A stretch of DNA of 64,000 nt from Chryseobacterium sp. 18061 (GTDB lineage: Bacteria; Pseudomonadota; Gammaproteobacteria; Enterobacterales; Enterobacteriaceae), in assembly GCA_902706205.1 (NCBI GenBank), contig CACSKA010000002.1:248001-312000 (forward strand), read 5' to 3'. A program made the position numbers and the translations under genes. Positions 51,220 to 59,865 of this stretch are shown piece by piece; position 1 is the stretch's first letter, and the number at the start of each line of letters is the position of its first letter. The notes under the pieces were generated by a model. That model worked only from the letters and a program-made list of their open reading frames with translations. It was not told the DNA's origin and did no database searches.

Positions 51220-51936
51220 ATGACCAAGAAACCGATGTATCGGCAGATTGCCGATACCCTGCGAGAACGCGTGCAGCGCGGAGAATTAAAGCCCGGCGAT
51301 GCCCTACCCACCGAGTCTGCACTCCAGGAAGAGTTTGCCGTGAGCCGCGTGACCGTGCGCCAGGCGCTGAAACAGCTCACCCAGGAAGCCATTATCGAGA
51401 GCATTCAGGGCAGCGGGTCATACGTTAAGGCCGAGCGGGTCAATTACGATATCTATCAGCTCACCAGTTTTTACGAGAAACTGGCCGACCGAAACGTGGA
51501 AACGCACAGCGACGTGCGAGTATTCGAGGCGATTGATGCCTGCCAGGAGATGGCGGAAAAACTGCAGGTCGCGGTGGGCGATAAAATCTGGCACGTCAAA
51601 CGGGTGCGTTTTATCCAGCAAAAACCGGTCACGCTGGAAGAAACCTGGATGCCGCTGGCGCTGTTTCCCGATCTCACCTGGCAGGTGATGGAAAACTCCA
51701 AATATCACTTTATCGAAGCCGTCAAAAAGCGGGTTATCGACCGCAGCGAACAGGAAATCGTGCCGGTGATGCCGTCGGAAGAAGCCGTGAAGTTGCTCGG
51801 TTTAGACCCCAACCAGCCGATTCTGGAAAAAATCTCGCGCGGCTATCTGGATGACGGAAAAGTATTTGAATACAGCCGTAACGCCTTCAAAAGTGACGAC
51901 TATAAATTCACCCTCGTGGCTAAACGCAGACAATAG
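51220..51936 (+). CDS. mngR: MngR, GntR-family repressor of mngAB
   Basis: This 238-aa GntR/HutC-type regulator has an N-terminal winged helix (about 5-70; TESALQEEFAVSRVTVRQALKQL) and a C-terminal UTRA domain. It is close to E. coli MngR (240 aa, formerly FarR), which represses mngAB in the absence of mannosylglycerate and also binds fatty acids. It is divergent from mngA. Confidence 0.95.
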   Translation: MTKKPMYRQIADTLRERVQRGELKPGDALPTESALQEEFAVSRVTVRQALKQLTQEAIIESIQGSGSYVKAERVNYDIYQLTSFYEKLADRNVETHSDVRVFEAIDACQEMAEKLQVAVGDKIWHVKRVRFIQQKPVTLEETWMPLALFPDLTWQVMENSKYHFIEAVKKRVIDRSEQEIVPVMPSEEAVKLLGLDPNQPILEKISRGYLDDGKVFEYSRNAFKSDDYKFTLVAKRRQ

Positions 51937-51982
51937 AGACAGGCATGCCCGGAGGAAATCCCAACGGGCAACGCCATGATAC

Positions 51983-52738
51983 CTACAGTGTGAAGGTCAT
52001 CCCAATGCGGTAACGTGATTCCGAGAGATTATCTTCACCTTCGTAATAGCCCTGCTGATCAAGATAATCATATTCGATATACTGACTGAACCAGCTATTC
52101 CACTTATAGCGTAACGTAAACGCATTCTCCATCGCCCACGTTTTATCATTCTTATATTTGTAATCATCATCAACATGCTTATACGCTATTCCCTGATATC
52201 CGACGCTCCATTTTGGGTTGATCTTATATCCTAAATAGATATCCACGCGTCTGACACTGTCACGATGCTCTTCTCCTGAAGTATCTTTCGTTTCATACAT
52301 GTTAAAATCATGTCGATAACGAATCCCTGTAGACAGTACGGGTGTAATTTTGTAATTGAGTCGGAGGTAGGGACGAATCTGTGTCCCGTTGCTGCTCCAG
52401 TGATAAACACCACCCGGTTGAAAATTCCATTTATCGGATAAATGCAGCGTGTAGTTGCTCTCTATTTCATTGTAGTCAGTGATACTGTCCCCGAAAGAAT
52501 GCGCACTGTCTGATTTATCCGCGCCATTTTCGCCTCGGCCATTATTTTTATTGTTTTTATTATCCGTTTCAATACTCGCCCACCAGCCTGTTTTCCAGGA
52601 TTCACTCACCTTGTAGCGCGACTCGTAAGAATGGCTTCCCGCCTTGTAGCCCCCGCGCACATCAAACGTCAACGCATGGCTGCTACCCGGCCCAGCAGCT
52701 AACAACGCGATCACCAGCCCCAGCACTTTATTTTGCAT
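51983..52738 (-). CDS. KdgM-family oligogalacturonate-type outer-membrane porin
   Basis: This 251-aa protein has a signal peptide (1-22, MQNKVLGLVIALLAAGPGSSHA). Alternating amphipathic beta-strands follow, rich in Tyr and Trp and ending in the outer-membrane terminal Phe signature (SRYRIGMTFTL). LTFDVRGGYKAGSHSYESRYKVS is typical of the KdgM/NanC family of 12-stranded porins for acidic oligosaccharides. A charged, Asn-rich loop (about residues 58-80) probably lies outside the cell. The gene looks more AT-rich than its neighbours and lies divergent to the MFS-lyase operon. The exact glycan is not determined by sequence. Confidence 0.88.
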   Translation of the reverse strand: MQNKVLGLVIALLAAGPGSSHALTFDVRGGYKAGSHSYESRYKVSESWKTGWWASIETDNKNNKNNGRGENGADKSDSAHSFGDSITDYNEIESNYTLHLSDKWNFQPGGVYHWSSNGTQIRPYLRLNYKITPVLSTGIRYRHDFNMYETKDTSGEEHRDSVRRVDIYLGYKINPKWSVGYQGIAYKHVDDDYKYKNDKTWAMENAFTLRYKWNSWFSQYIEYDYLDQQGYYEGEDNLSESRYRIGMTFTL

Positions 52739-52884
52739 TATCTATTCCCTTTAAATGTTGAGATGAATCGGCACTCATGATTGCACCAACAAATAAATAC
52801 CGATCAGACAAAGCGGGATGATATTCATAAATAAAAACACTTCATCATTAATTTATCCAAAACAAGATCGATCTCTAAATTTAA

Positions 52885-52903
52885 AATGAAATATCGTTTT
52901 GTT
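52885..52903. promoter_or_regulatory. KdgR-like operator (porin side)
   Basis: AATGAAATATCGTTTTGTT matches the consensus AATRAAAYRNYRTTTYATT, as I recall it from pectinolytic enterobacteria, at 18 of 19 positions. It is 147 bp upstream of the porin start. Confidence 0.6.
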
Positions 52904-53128
52904 TTTATAAAAATAAAAAATAGATCATCCACGTGAATAGTTAAAATAAACACATATGAACGCTAAATACATTTTCCATTTAGTTTAAAACCACGTTCAG
53001 CCAGTCTTTTACATTTCATCCGTTATACACACGTTCTTAACATGAAAGGGGAAGAAAAATAGAAATAAACCCATTTCAGGAACTGTGACAATTATCATGA
53101 AAACTCTCAATGCCTTGCCATAACATAA

Positions 53129-53147
53129 ATTGAAATTGTGTTTTATT
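53129..53147. promoter_or_regulatory. KdgR-like operator (transporter side)
   Basis: ATTGAAATTGTGTTTTATT matches the same 19-bp KdgR consensus at 17 positions and is 41 bp upstream of the transporter ATG, close enough to overlap a promoter. Confidence 0.5.
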
Positions 53148-53188
53148 TTCAATCAAACAAAACCCCACTTAATCAATAAGGATTTCTA

Positions 53189-54445
53189 ATGAAGATCAGA
53201 AAACTACGGTGGTATATTATTTCGCTGGTAATGGTGGGTACCGTCATTAACTATCTGGCACGAAGCACTCTGGGAGTGGCCGCGCCTGAGATGATGCGGA
53301 CACTGCATTTATCCAGCGAGCAATACTCATGGATAGTATCTGTATTTCCGTTTACCTACGCCATTGGCGGCATTGCCTGCGGTTTCATCATTGATAAATT
53401 CGGTTTGCGCATCAGTTTTGCTGTGCTGGCTACACTGTGGTCACTGTGTAACATGCTGACCGCACTGTTCAGCAGCTGGCTGCCTATTGCCGTGCTACGC
53501 GGGGGCCTGGGCCTGACCGAGGCCGCCTTCAACCCCGCGGGCATGAAAGTGACTGCAGAGTGGTTTCCCAGCAAAGAGCGCGGCTTGGCCTGCGGAATTT
53601 ACAGTCTGGGCACCTCTGTGGGAGCCATGTTGGCACCCCCTTTAGTTGTCTGGTCAATTCTCAACTACAACTGGGAAATGTCCTTTGTTGTCACCGGGGG
53701 AATGGGCCTCATCTGGGCCGTGTTGTGGGTGGTCTGCTATCGCGCCCCCGAAGAGCATCCGGCATTGATCAAGGCTGAGTATGATGAAGTTCTGGATGAT
53801 CAGATTGAAGTGGTACAGGAAAAAACAACCCTCAGATCGATGTTGAAAGACAAAAATCTTTGGGCTATTTCGTTGCCGCGCTTTATGGCCGATCCGGCCT
53901 GGGGCACGCTTCATTACTGGATGCCGCTGTACCTGGTCACCGTTCGCCATATGAACTTGAGTGAGATCGCGATGTTTGCCTGGCTGCCGTTCCTGACCGC
54001 GGATCTCGGCTGCATTGCTGCGGGCTATATCTCGAAATTTCTCAACGCGCGCGGAGTGCATATTATCAATGCGAAACGCATCACCTTCACCTTTGCCGCA
54101 GTGTTAATGCTGTCAATGGCGGCGGTAGGCTACGCCAGCAACGTGTATGTCGCTATTGCGCTGTTCTGCATTGCCGGCTTCGCGCATCAATGTCTGTCCA
54201 TTACGGTGATCAGCATGTCTTCTGACCTCTTCCCGAAACAGAAAGTCGCCACGGTGACGGGCTTTGCCGCTTTCACCGGTAGCATGGGCAACTTTGCTTT
54301 CAGCCTGTTCCTCGGCGCGATGGTCGCGGTGGTTGGTTACAATATGTTCTTCATTGGGTTGGGTATTTTTGACCTGATTGGCGCCGCGTTCTTATGGCTG
54401 CTTATCAAACAACCCGCTGCAACATTGCAGCCCTCAATCGACTGA
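53189..54445 (+). CDS. MFS transporter, hexuronate (ExuT/anion:cation symporter) type
   Basis: This 418-aa protein has about 12 membrane helices. The first-helix motif INYLARSTLGVAAPEM resembles the INYLDR of ExuT/GudP/GarP transporters, with Ala in place of Asp. GFIIDKFGLRISF is the A-loop motif between helices 2 and 3. Members carry hexuronates and related sugar acids by proton symport. AAGGAT precedes the ATG by 6 nt. It leads a probable three-gene operon with the two lyases (17- and 22-bp gaps), so the substrate is likely an unsaturated oligouronide released in the periplasm. Confidence 0.85.
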   Translation: MKIRKLRWYIISLVMVGTVINYLARSTLGVAAPEMMRTLHLSSEQYSWIVSVFPFTYAIGGIACGFIIDKFGLRISFAVLATLWSLCNMLTALFSSWLPIAVLRGGLGLTEAAFNPAGMKVTAEWFPSKERGLACGIYSLGTSVGAMLAPPLVVWSILNYNWEMSFVVTGGMGLIWAVLWVVCYRAPEEHPALIKAEYDEVLDDQIEVVQEKTTLRSMLKDKNLWAISLPRFMADPAWGTLHYWMPLYLVTVRHMNLSEIAMFAWLPFLTADLGCIAAGYISKFLNARGVHIINAKRITFTFAAVLMLSMAAVGYASNVYVAIALFCIAGFAHQCLSITVISMSSDLFPKQKVATVTGFAAFTGSMGNFAFSLFLGAMVAVVGYNMFFIGLGIFDLIGAAFLWLLIKQPAATLQPSID

Positions 54446-54462
54446 TATCAGGGAGCAGATAA

Positions 54463-55695
54463 ATGAAAAAGAACGTCGCGATACTCATTGGGATAGTTTT
54501 GTTCGCCAGTACAGGAACGCAGGCTGAGACTCAGGTCATTAGTGCGGCAGACAGTGCTTGCCTGACCTACGATTGCGCACAGATGGCAGAGATAAAAACG
54601 GGCATTCAGCGCGAGGACAGCACCTACGCCCCCGCTTACAGGGCCATGCTGGCGAAGGCCAACCAGGCCCTTCAGCATGCCCCTTATTCGGTGACGGATA
54701 AAAAACTGCTGCCCGCTTCCGGCGATAAACATGATTACTACAGCTTTGGCCCCTACTGGTGGCCGAATACAGAAACCAAAAGTACCCTGCCTTATATTCG
54801 CAAAGACGGGCAAATTAATCCTTCTTCAAAAACGGATGATACCGACAGTGCGCGAATGGTGCATTTCGCGAATGATATTCGGGTGCTATCGCTAGCCGCT
54901 TTTTACGGTCAGGACGCACGCTATGCGCAAAAGGCCAGAACACTGCTACAGGCGTGGTTTATCGATAAAGCGACCCGAATGAATCCTAATCTTGACTACG
55001 CGCAGGCGATCCCTGGGATCGTCAATGGACGTGGAATTGGGATTATTGATACGCGGCTACTGATTGATGTCGCCGACAGCATCGCCCTGCTGCATAGCAT
55101 AGGGAAACTGCCCGATCAGGAGTTAGTGCAGTATCAGCGCTGGTATACGGTGTACACCACCTGGCTGTTGACCAGTCGTAATGGTCTGGAAGAAAGTAAC
55201 TGGCATAACAATCACGGGGCCTGGTATGACACGCAGGTCACAGCCTTTTCTCTTTTCACCGGTAACATCCCGCAGGCCACCCGGCAGATTGAAATCTTCA
55301 AGCACCGTCATCTCGCCGCCCAGGTCAATATGAAAGGTGAACAGATGGCTGAGCTGGAACGTACGCGATCATTCCATTACAGCAATTTCGCCCTCGCCGC
55401 CTACGCACGCATGGGGCGCTATGGGGAAATTACGGGCGATGCCCTATGGAAATTCGAGCAGGACGGTCGACGAATGGAAAGCGCTTTCTTATTTATCAGC
55501 CAGCAAATCGGTAAAGCCGCGACGGAATGGAAATATCCTGAGCTTAAGTACGAGCCTAAAGAAGCCACCGGCCCGGTTCTCGCCGCATTCAGAGCCTATA
55601 AGAGCGAGGATTTCCGCCACAGTGCCGAGACGTTAATCAAAGAGGATCCGGCGAACATTAACCGCCTGATGCCTGGCAACGCGTTAGTGAATTAA
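54463..55695 (+). CDS. Periplasmic Alginate_lyase-domain polysaccharide lyase
   Basis: This 410-aa protein has a signal peptide (MKKNVAILIGIVLFASTGTQ, cleavage near 21-22). It is followed by an (alpha/alpha)n-barrel of the Alginate_lyase superfamily (PF05426-like). Visible motifs are YSFGPYWWPN (93-102), NPNLDYAQAIPGIVNGRGIG (about 174-193), the Asn/His motif NWHNNHGAWYDTQ (246-258) and ERTRSFHYSNFAL (299-311). These are characteristic of alginate and glucuronan lyases that beta-eliminate uronate polymers. AlgL-type alginate specificity is not implied; the YWWPN form recalls the group containing glucuronan lyases. GGGAG is 9 nt before the ATG. Assigned role: depolymerise a uronate polysaccharide or oligomer in the periplasm. 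Confidence 0.82.
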   Translation: MKKNVAILIGIVLFASTGTQAETQVISAADSACLTYDCAQMAEIKTGIQREDSTYAPAYRAMLAKANQALQHAPYSVTDKKLLPASGDKHDYYSFGPYWWPNTETKSTLPYIRKDGQINPSSKTDDTDSARMVHFANDIRVLSLAAFYGQDARYAQKARTLLQAWFIDKATRMNPNLDYAQAIPGIVNGRGIGIIDTRLLIDVADSIALLHSIGKLPDQELVQYQRWYTVYTTWLLTSRNGLEESNWHNNHGAWYDTQVTAFSLFTGNIPQATRQIEIFKHRHLAAQVNMKGEQMAELERTRSFHYSNFALAAYARMGRYGEITGDALWKFEQDGRRMESAFLFISQQIGKAATEWKYPELKYEPKEATGPVLAAFRAYKSEDFRHSAETLIKEDPANINRLMPGNALVN

Positions 55696-55717
55696 TTCGC
55701 TCGCACGGATAAGAGGA

Positions 55718-57667
55718 ATGACGACGTTTATCATGAAACAATTTTCCCCTCAACAAATCCAGGATGCGCGGGAGAAGGCTACACCCGAGCTGCTGCAACG
55801 CTTAATCAACGACAACAGCGATGTACTTAACCATGACACGCTGGTGCCGGAAACGGGTTGTGCGACCTGGAATCATTACTTTTTTTGCCCGGAGCATAGC
55901 GTGCGCCTGCTCTGGGATCGTCACTCGCCAAACAAACATCGCTGCCCTGTTGACGGGGCAGTTTTCACCGGCGAACCCTACTACGGCGCCTGGTGGCGCT
56001 GGCTGAATGGCTTAAACGCCAAAGCCTGCTATGAACTCGCGGTTGTCTGGCTGCTGAATGGAGAGCAACGTTATTTCGACAAGGTTGTCGACATCCTCAC
56101 CCAGTACGCGACGTATTATCCTGACTACCAGGAACACGGCGGTATTCCCTACAATGGCCCCGGGAAAGCCAATGCGCAGACTCTCTGTGAGGCCAACTGT
56201 CACGCCGATTTTGCCCGCAGTTTCGACATCATTTCCTCCGGACTCACGTCGAAGCAATATGAGTACATTGCGACCCGTCTGCTGCGCTGCGGTGCAGATT
56301 TTCTGATGCTGCATCGCGGCAGGCAAATTCATAATCATGAAGTTAAAATCAGCGCCACGATAGGTATCATCGGTGCTGTACTTGACGATAATACCTATCT
56401 CGATTTTGCGGTAAACAGCTCCTACGGTCTGCTGTATCAGCTGGAACATGCGCTGTTGCCTGGCGGTTTATGGTTTGAAGGCTCGCTGCATTATCACTAT
56501 TACGCTCTTCAGGCATTTATGGCCTTTGAGAAGTTCGCCTGCCACACGCCGTTTAGCCTGCTGAATAGGCCTTACTACGCCCGAATGCTGTCGTTGCCGT
56601 TGCAACTCCTGCTACCGGATATGACTCTGCCAAAGGTCAACGACTGCGTAGACGGTCAGGAGAAACTCAGCCACAGCGATATCTACGAATTCGCCTGGTA
56701 CTATTACGGCAAAGCGGAATACGGCCAGGTGTTATCGTTCCTTTACCGCACTGCGCCGCGACACAATCTTGACGCTCTGTTTTACGGCACACCGTTGCCA
56801 GACCAGCAGCTGCAAGTTCCGCTCGGACACGAGCACAATCCCGGAGCGGGTTTTACGATTATCAGAAATGCGCCAGGCCGTGCAATTTGTCTGAAGCATG
56901 GCCCATATGGCGGTGAACACGATCACTACGATCGCCTGAACCTGATCGTTTTCAACAACGGGCAAGCGCTGTACCCCGATCTGGGCACCACCGGTTACGG
57001 CGCGCCGCTTCACTATGGTTACTACAAAAACAGTTTCTCGCACAATACGTTATGTGTGAACGGTCTGAGTCAGCCGCCCGCCATCCCACGGGTTATCTCG
57101 TGGCAGACAACGCCTGATGAAACGCGACTGGTGATGGAAGTCGACTGGAAAACAGAAGCGCCCCTGCCTGACAGCAAAACGCGCGTCGAGTGGGATGACG
57201 TTGCCTACCGTGGCGTGGTCTTCCGCCGAAGTATCCTGGTCACCGACAACTTACTGATCGACAGATGGGATATTGAGAACCCAAACCAGCAGTGCGTGGA
57301 CGCGATTTACCTCGTCAAAGGCAACCCAACGCCCAGCCCGCACCAAATGGAACTGAATATTTGCTATCCGTATGTTCGGCAGGCGACTCAGCAGCCGCTG
57401 GCGGGGCAAATTGATATTCATTATCAGACCGAGTCCCTGATTACCCTCAGCTGTTTTTGCCCGCACGACGCCCGTCTGATTCAGGCTAAGGGACCGGATA
57501 ATCCATCCACGTCTATGATTGATTATTTGATTGCGCGAAGTCATGAAAAACAGATTTCAGCCCTGTTTGTGACTGATTTTAACGGAGAGAGTCGCGTGAG
57601 AATTAACGCCGAAGGAGAGATATTTACCGTGACTGATGCACATACAGGCCACATCTGGCGGATATAA
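55718..57667 (+). CDS. Cytoplasmic heparinase II/III-like oligouronide lyase
   Basis: This 649-aa protein (644 if the second ATG at 55733 is used) has no signal peptide. An N-terminal alpha-toroid region carries a Cys-rich motif CPEH...HRCPVDG (57-80), NHE (206-208) and GGLWFEGSLHYHYYALQAF (249-267). A C-terminal beta-sandwich with GGEHDHYDRLNLIVFNNG (heparinase II/III domain) follows. Related enzymes remove terminal unsaturated uronates from oligosaccharides. The ribosome site is poor for either ATG: AGAGGA abuts the first. It is last in the operon and convergent with sucD. I infer a cytoplasmic exolyase that finishes oligomers imported by the MFS protein. Confidence 0.82.
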   Translation: MTTFIMKQFSPQQIQDAREKATPELLQRLINDNSDVLNHDTLVPETGCATWNHYFFCPEHSVRLLWDRHSPNKHRCPVDGAVFTGEPYYGAWWRWLNGLNAKACYELAVVWLLNGEQRYFDKVVDILTQYATYYPDYQEHGGIPYNGPGKANAQTLCEANCHADFARSFDIISSGLTSKQYEYIATRLLRCGADFLMLHRGRQIHNHEVKISATIGIIGAVLDDNTYLDFAVNSSYGLLYQLEHALLPGGLWFEGSLHYHYYALQAFMAFEKFACHTPFSLLNRPYYARMLSLPLQLLLPDMTLPKVNDCVDGQEKLSHSDIYEFAWYYYGKAEYGQVLSFLYRTAPRHNLDALFYGTPLPDQQLQVPLGHEHNPGAGFTIIRNAPGRAICLKHGPYGGEHDHYDRLNLIVFNNGQALYPDLGTTGYGAPLHYGYYKNSFSHNTLCVNGLSQPPAIPRVISWQTTPDETRLVMEVDWKTEAPLPDSKTRVEWDDVAYRGVVFRRSILVTDNLLIDRWDIENPNQQCVDAIYLVKGNPTPSPHQMELNICYPYVRQATQQPLAGQIDIHYQTESLITLSCFCPHDARLIQAKGPDNPSTSMIDYLIARSHEKQISALFVTDFNGESRVRINAEGEIFTVTDAHTGHIWRI

Positions 57668-57745
57668 AAAAGGCCACTGCTAAAGTGGCCAACCATGTCG
57701 AAAACGGACATATAAAGCTCCCCGCATGGGGAGCAGAGAGGATTA
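57666..57745 (-). ncRNA. sucD 3'UTR with terminator; possible SdhX-type small RNA
   Basis: On the minus strand the sucD stop is followed by hairpin GCTCCCC-ATGC-GGGGAGC (57734-57717), a small ATGTC...GACAT stem, and the intrinsic terminator GGCCACT-TTAGC-AGTGGCC (57690-57672) with six T. The terminator is clear. In E. coli the 3' end of the sdh-suc transcript is processed to the small RNA SdhX (RybD); the layout here is compatible, but identity is an inference. Confidence 0.55.
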
Positions 57746-58615
57746 TCAGGCGATAATGGTTTTCAGCGCTTCGCCGATGTCTGCCAGGCTACGAACGGTT
57801 TTCACACCGGCCGCTTCCAGAGCTGCGAATTTCTCGTCCGCAGTCCCTTTCCCGCCGGCGATGATCGCGCCCGCGTGGCCCATACGTTTACCTTTCGGCG
57901 CAGTAACACCTGCGATGTAGCCAACAACCGGTTTGGTCACGTGTTCTTTGATGTAAGCTGCCGCTTCTTCTTCAGCGCTACCGCCGATCTCACCGATCAT
58001 CACGATCGCTTCGGTCTGCGGATCTTCCTCGAACATTTTCAGGATATCGATGAAGTTAGAGCCAGGGATCGGGTCGCCGCCGATGCCTACACAGGTAGAC
58101 TGGCCAAAACCGTAATCGGTGGTCTGCTTAACCGCTTCATAAGTCAGGGTACCTGAACGGGAAACGATACCCACTTTACCCGGCTTGTGAATGTGGCCTG
58201 GCATGATGCCAATTTTGCTCTGACCTGGGGTGATAACCCCTGGGCAGTTCGGGCCAATCATGCGCACGCCAGCTTCATCCAGTTTCACTTTCACGGTCAG
58301 CATATCCAGAGTCGGGATGCCTTCGGTGATGGTGATGATGAGCTTAATGCCTGCGTCGATGGCTTCCAGAATGGAGTCTTTGCAGAACGGTGCCGGAACG
58401 TAGATAACCGAGGCCGTTGCACCCGTTGCTTCAACAGCTTCACGCACGGTGTTGAAAACTGGCAGATTCAGATGGGTAGTACCCCCTTTGCCTGGGGTTA
58501 CGCCACCAACCATGTTGGTACCGTAAGCAATCGCTTGTTCAGAGTGGAAAGAACCCTGGCTACCGGTAAAGCCCTGGCAGATAACCTTGGTGTTTTTATC
58601 AATTAAAATAGACAT
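57746..58615 (-). CDS. sucD: Succinyl-CoA synthetase subunit alpha
   Basis: SucD holds the CoA site and phospho-histidine of the TCA-cycle enzyme that makes ATP from succinyl-CoA. The 289-aa protein has the CoA-binding [14 protein letters not shown] (17-30) and the active His in [18 protein letters not shown] (about H247). It shares one base with the sucC stop and is the last gene of the suc operon. Confidence 0.98.
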   Translation of the reverse strand: MSILIDKNTKVICQGFTGSQGSFHSEQAIAYGTNMVGGVTPGKGGTTHLNLPVFNTVREAVEATGATASVIYVPAPFCKDSILEAIDAGIKLIITITEGIPTLDMLTVKVKLDEAGVRMIGPNCPGVITPGQSKIGIMPGHIHKPGKVGIVSRSGTLTYEAVKQTTDYGFGQSTCVGIGGDPIPGSNFIDILKMFEEDPQTEAIVMIGEIGGSAEEEAAAYIKEHVTKPVVGYIAGVTAPKGKRMGHAGAIIAGGKGTADEKFAALEAAGVKTVRSLADIGEALKTIIA

Positions 58616-59781
58616 TATTTGCCCTCCACTGCGGCAACGACCTGCTGAGCGGCATCCGTCAGACTCTTCGCTGCAATAATATTCAGACCGCTGTCGGCGA
58701 GTTTTTTCGCGCCAAGTTCAGCGTTGTTACCTTCGAGACGTACAACAACCGGCACGTTTACACCGACTTCTTCAACAGCACCGATGATGCCATCAGCAAT
58801 CAGGTCGCAACGTACGATCCCACCGAAGATGTTAACCAGTACGGCTTTCACGTTGTCATCAGAGAGGATAATTTTGAACGCTTCGGTTACGCGCTCTTTG
58901 GTTGCACCACCGCCAACATCGAGGAAGTTAGCCGGTTCGCCGCCGTGCAGCTTAACGATGTCCATCGTACCCATCGCCAGGCCTGCGCCGTTTACCATGC
59001 AACCGATGTTGCCGTCGAGGGCAACGTAGTTCAGCTCCCACTGTGCAGCCTGCGCTTCACGTGGATCTTCCTGAGACTGGTCGCGCATTTCACGCAGATC
59101 CGGCTGGCGGAACAGCGCGTTACCGTCAGCGCCCAGTTTGCCGTCGAGGCAAATCAGGTCGCCCTGCTTAGTGATAACCAGCGGGTTGATTTCGATCAGG
59201 GCCAGGTCACGATCCAGGAAAATGTTCGCCAGACCCATGAAGATCTTGGTGAACTGCTGAACCAGTTTGCCTTCCAGACCCAGTTTGAACGCCAGCTCGC
59301 GACCCTGATATGGCATAGGACCTGCCAGCGGATCGATAGCAACTTTATGGATCAGGTGCGGGGTTTCTTCCGCGACTTTTTCGATTTCCACGCCGCCTTC
59401 AGTAGACGCCATGAACACCACGCGACGGGAGCTACGGTCAACCACAGCACCCAGATAGAGTTCTTTCGCGATATCGGTCGCCGCTTCAACCAGAATCTGG
59501 TTTACCGGCTGGCCATTCGCATCTGTTTGATACGTTACCAGGCGTTTACCGAGCCAATGCTCAGCAAATGCGCGAATCTCTTCTTTGCTGTTAACAACTT
59601 TAACGCCACCCGCTTTACCACGGCCACCAGCGTGTACCTGGCATTTTACGACCCAAGGGCCTGAACCGATTTTAGACGCCGCTTCTTCAGCTTCACGTGG
59701 GGTCGAGCAGGCATAGCCTACTGGCGCAGGTAAACCGTAGCGGGCAAACAGCTGTTTGGCCTGGTATTCATGTAAGTTCAT
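58615..59781 (-). CDS. sucC: Succinyl-CoA synthetase subunit beta
   Basis: SucC provides the nucleotide-grasp site of succinyl-CoA synthetase. The 388-aa ATP-grasp protein has [14 protein letters not shown] (about 50-63), EINPLVI and the CoA-ligase domain motif [16 protein letters not shown]. It is collinear with E. coli SucC (388 aa). Confidence 0.98.
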   Translation of the reverse strand: MNLHEYQAKQLFARYGLPAPVGYACSTPREAEEAASKIGSGPWVVKCQVHAGGRGKAGGVKVVNSKEEIRAFAEHWLGKRLVTYQTDANGQPVNQILVEAATDIAKELYLGAVVDRSSRRVVFMASTEGGVEIEKVAEETPHLIHKVAIDPLAGPMPYQGRELAFKLGLEGKLVQQFTKIFMGLANIFLDRDLALIEINPLVITKQGDLICLDGKLGADGNALFRQPDLREMRDQSQEDPREAQAAQWELNYVALDGNIGCMVNGAGLAMGTMDIVKLHGGEPANFLDVGGGATKERVTEAFKIILSDDNVKAVLVNIFGGIVRCDLIADGIIGAVEEVGVNVPVVVRLEGNNAELGAKKLADSGLNIIAAKSLTDAAQQVVAAVEGK

Positions 59782-59865
59782 GGGTTCTATCCACTCTTCA
59801 AATAATCGTTATCATTTTACCTCCAGGCCGCAACCGACCCGGAGGACAGGTGATACAGGTCTTAA

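Larger units (their letters stand above)
52739..53188. promoter_or_regulatory. AT-rich divergent promoter region of the polyuronate locus
   Basis: These 450 bp between the porin and transporter genes are very AT-rich and contain no gene that I can support. Two sequences resembling the KdgR operator lie at 52885-52903 and 53129-53147, one on each side. Confidence 0.7.

Noticed and set aside
51946..51970. TGCCCG / CGGGCA inverted repeat between mngR and the porin gene
   Set aside because: Six-base stem with a 13-nt loop and no T-run on either strand; not convincing as a terminator.
51937..57745. Possible mobile island ends around the polyuronate locus
   Set aside because: No integrase, transposase, tRNA junction or direct flanking repeat could be seen, so transfer is only inferred from comparison with E. 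coli gene order.
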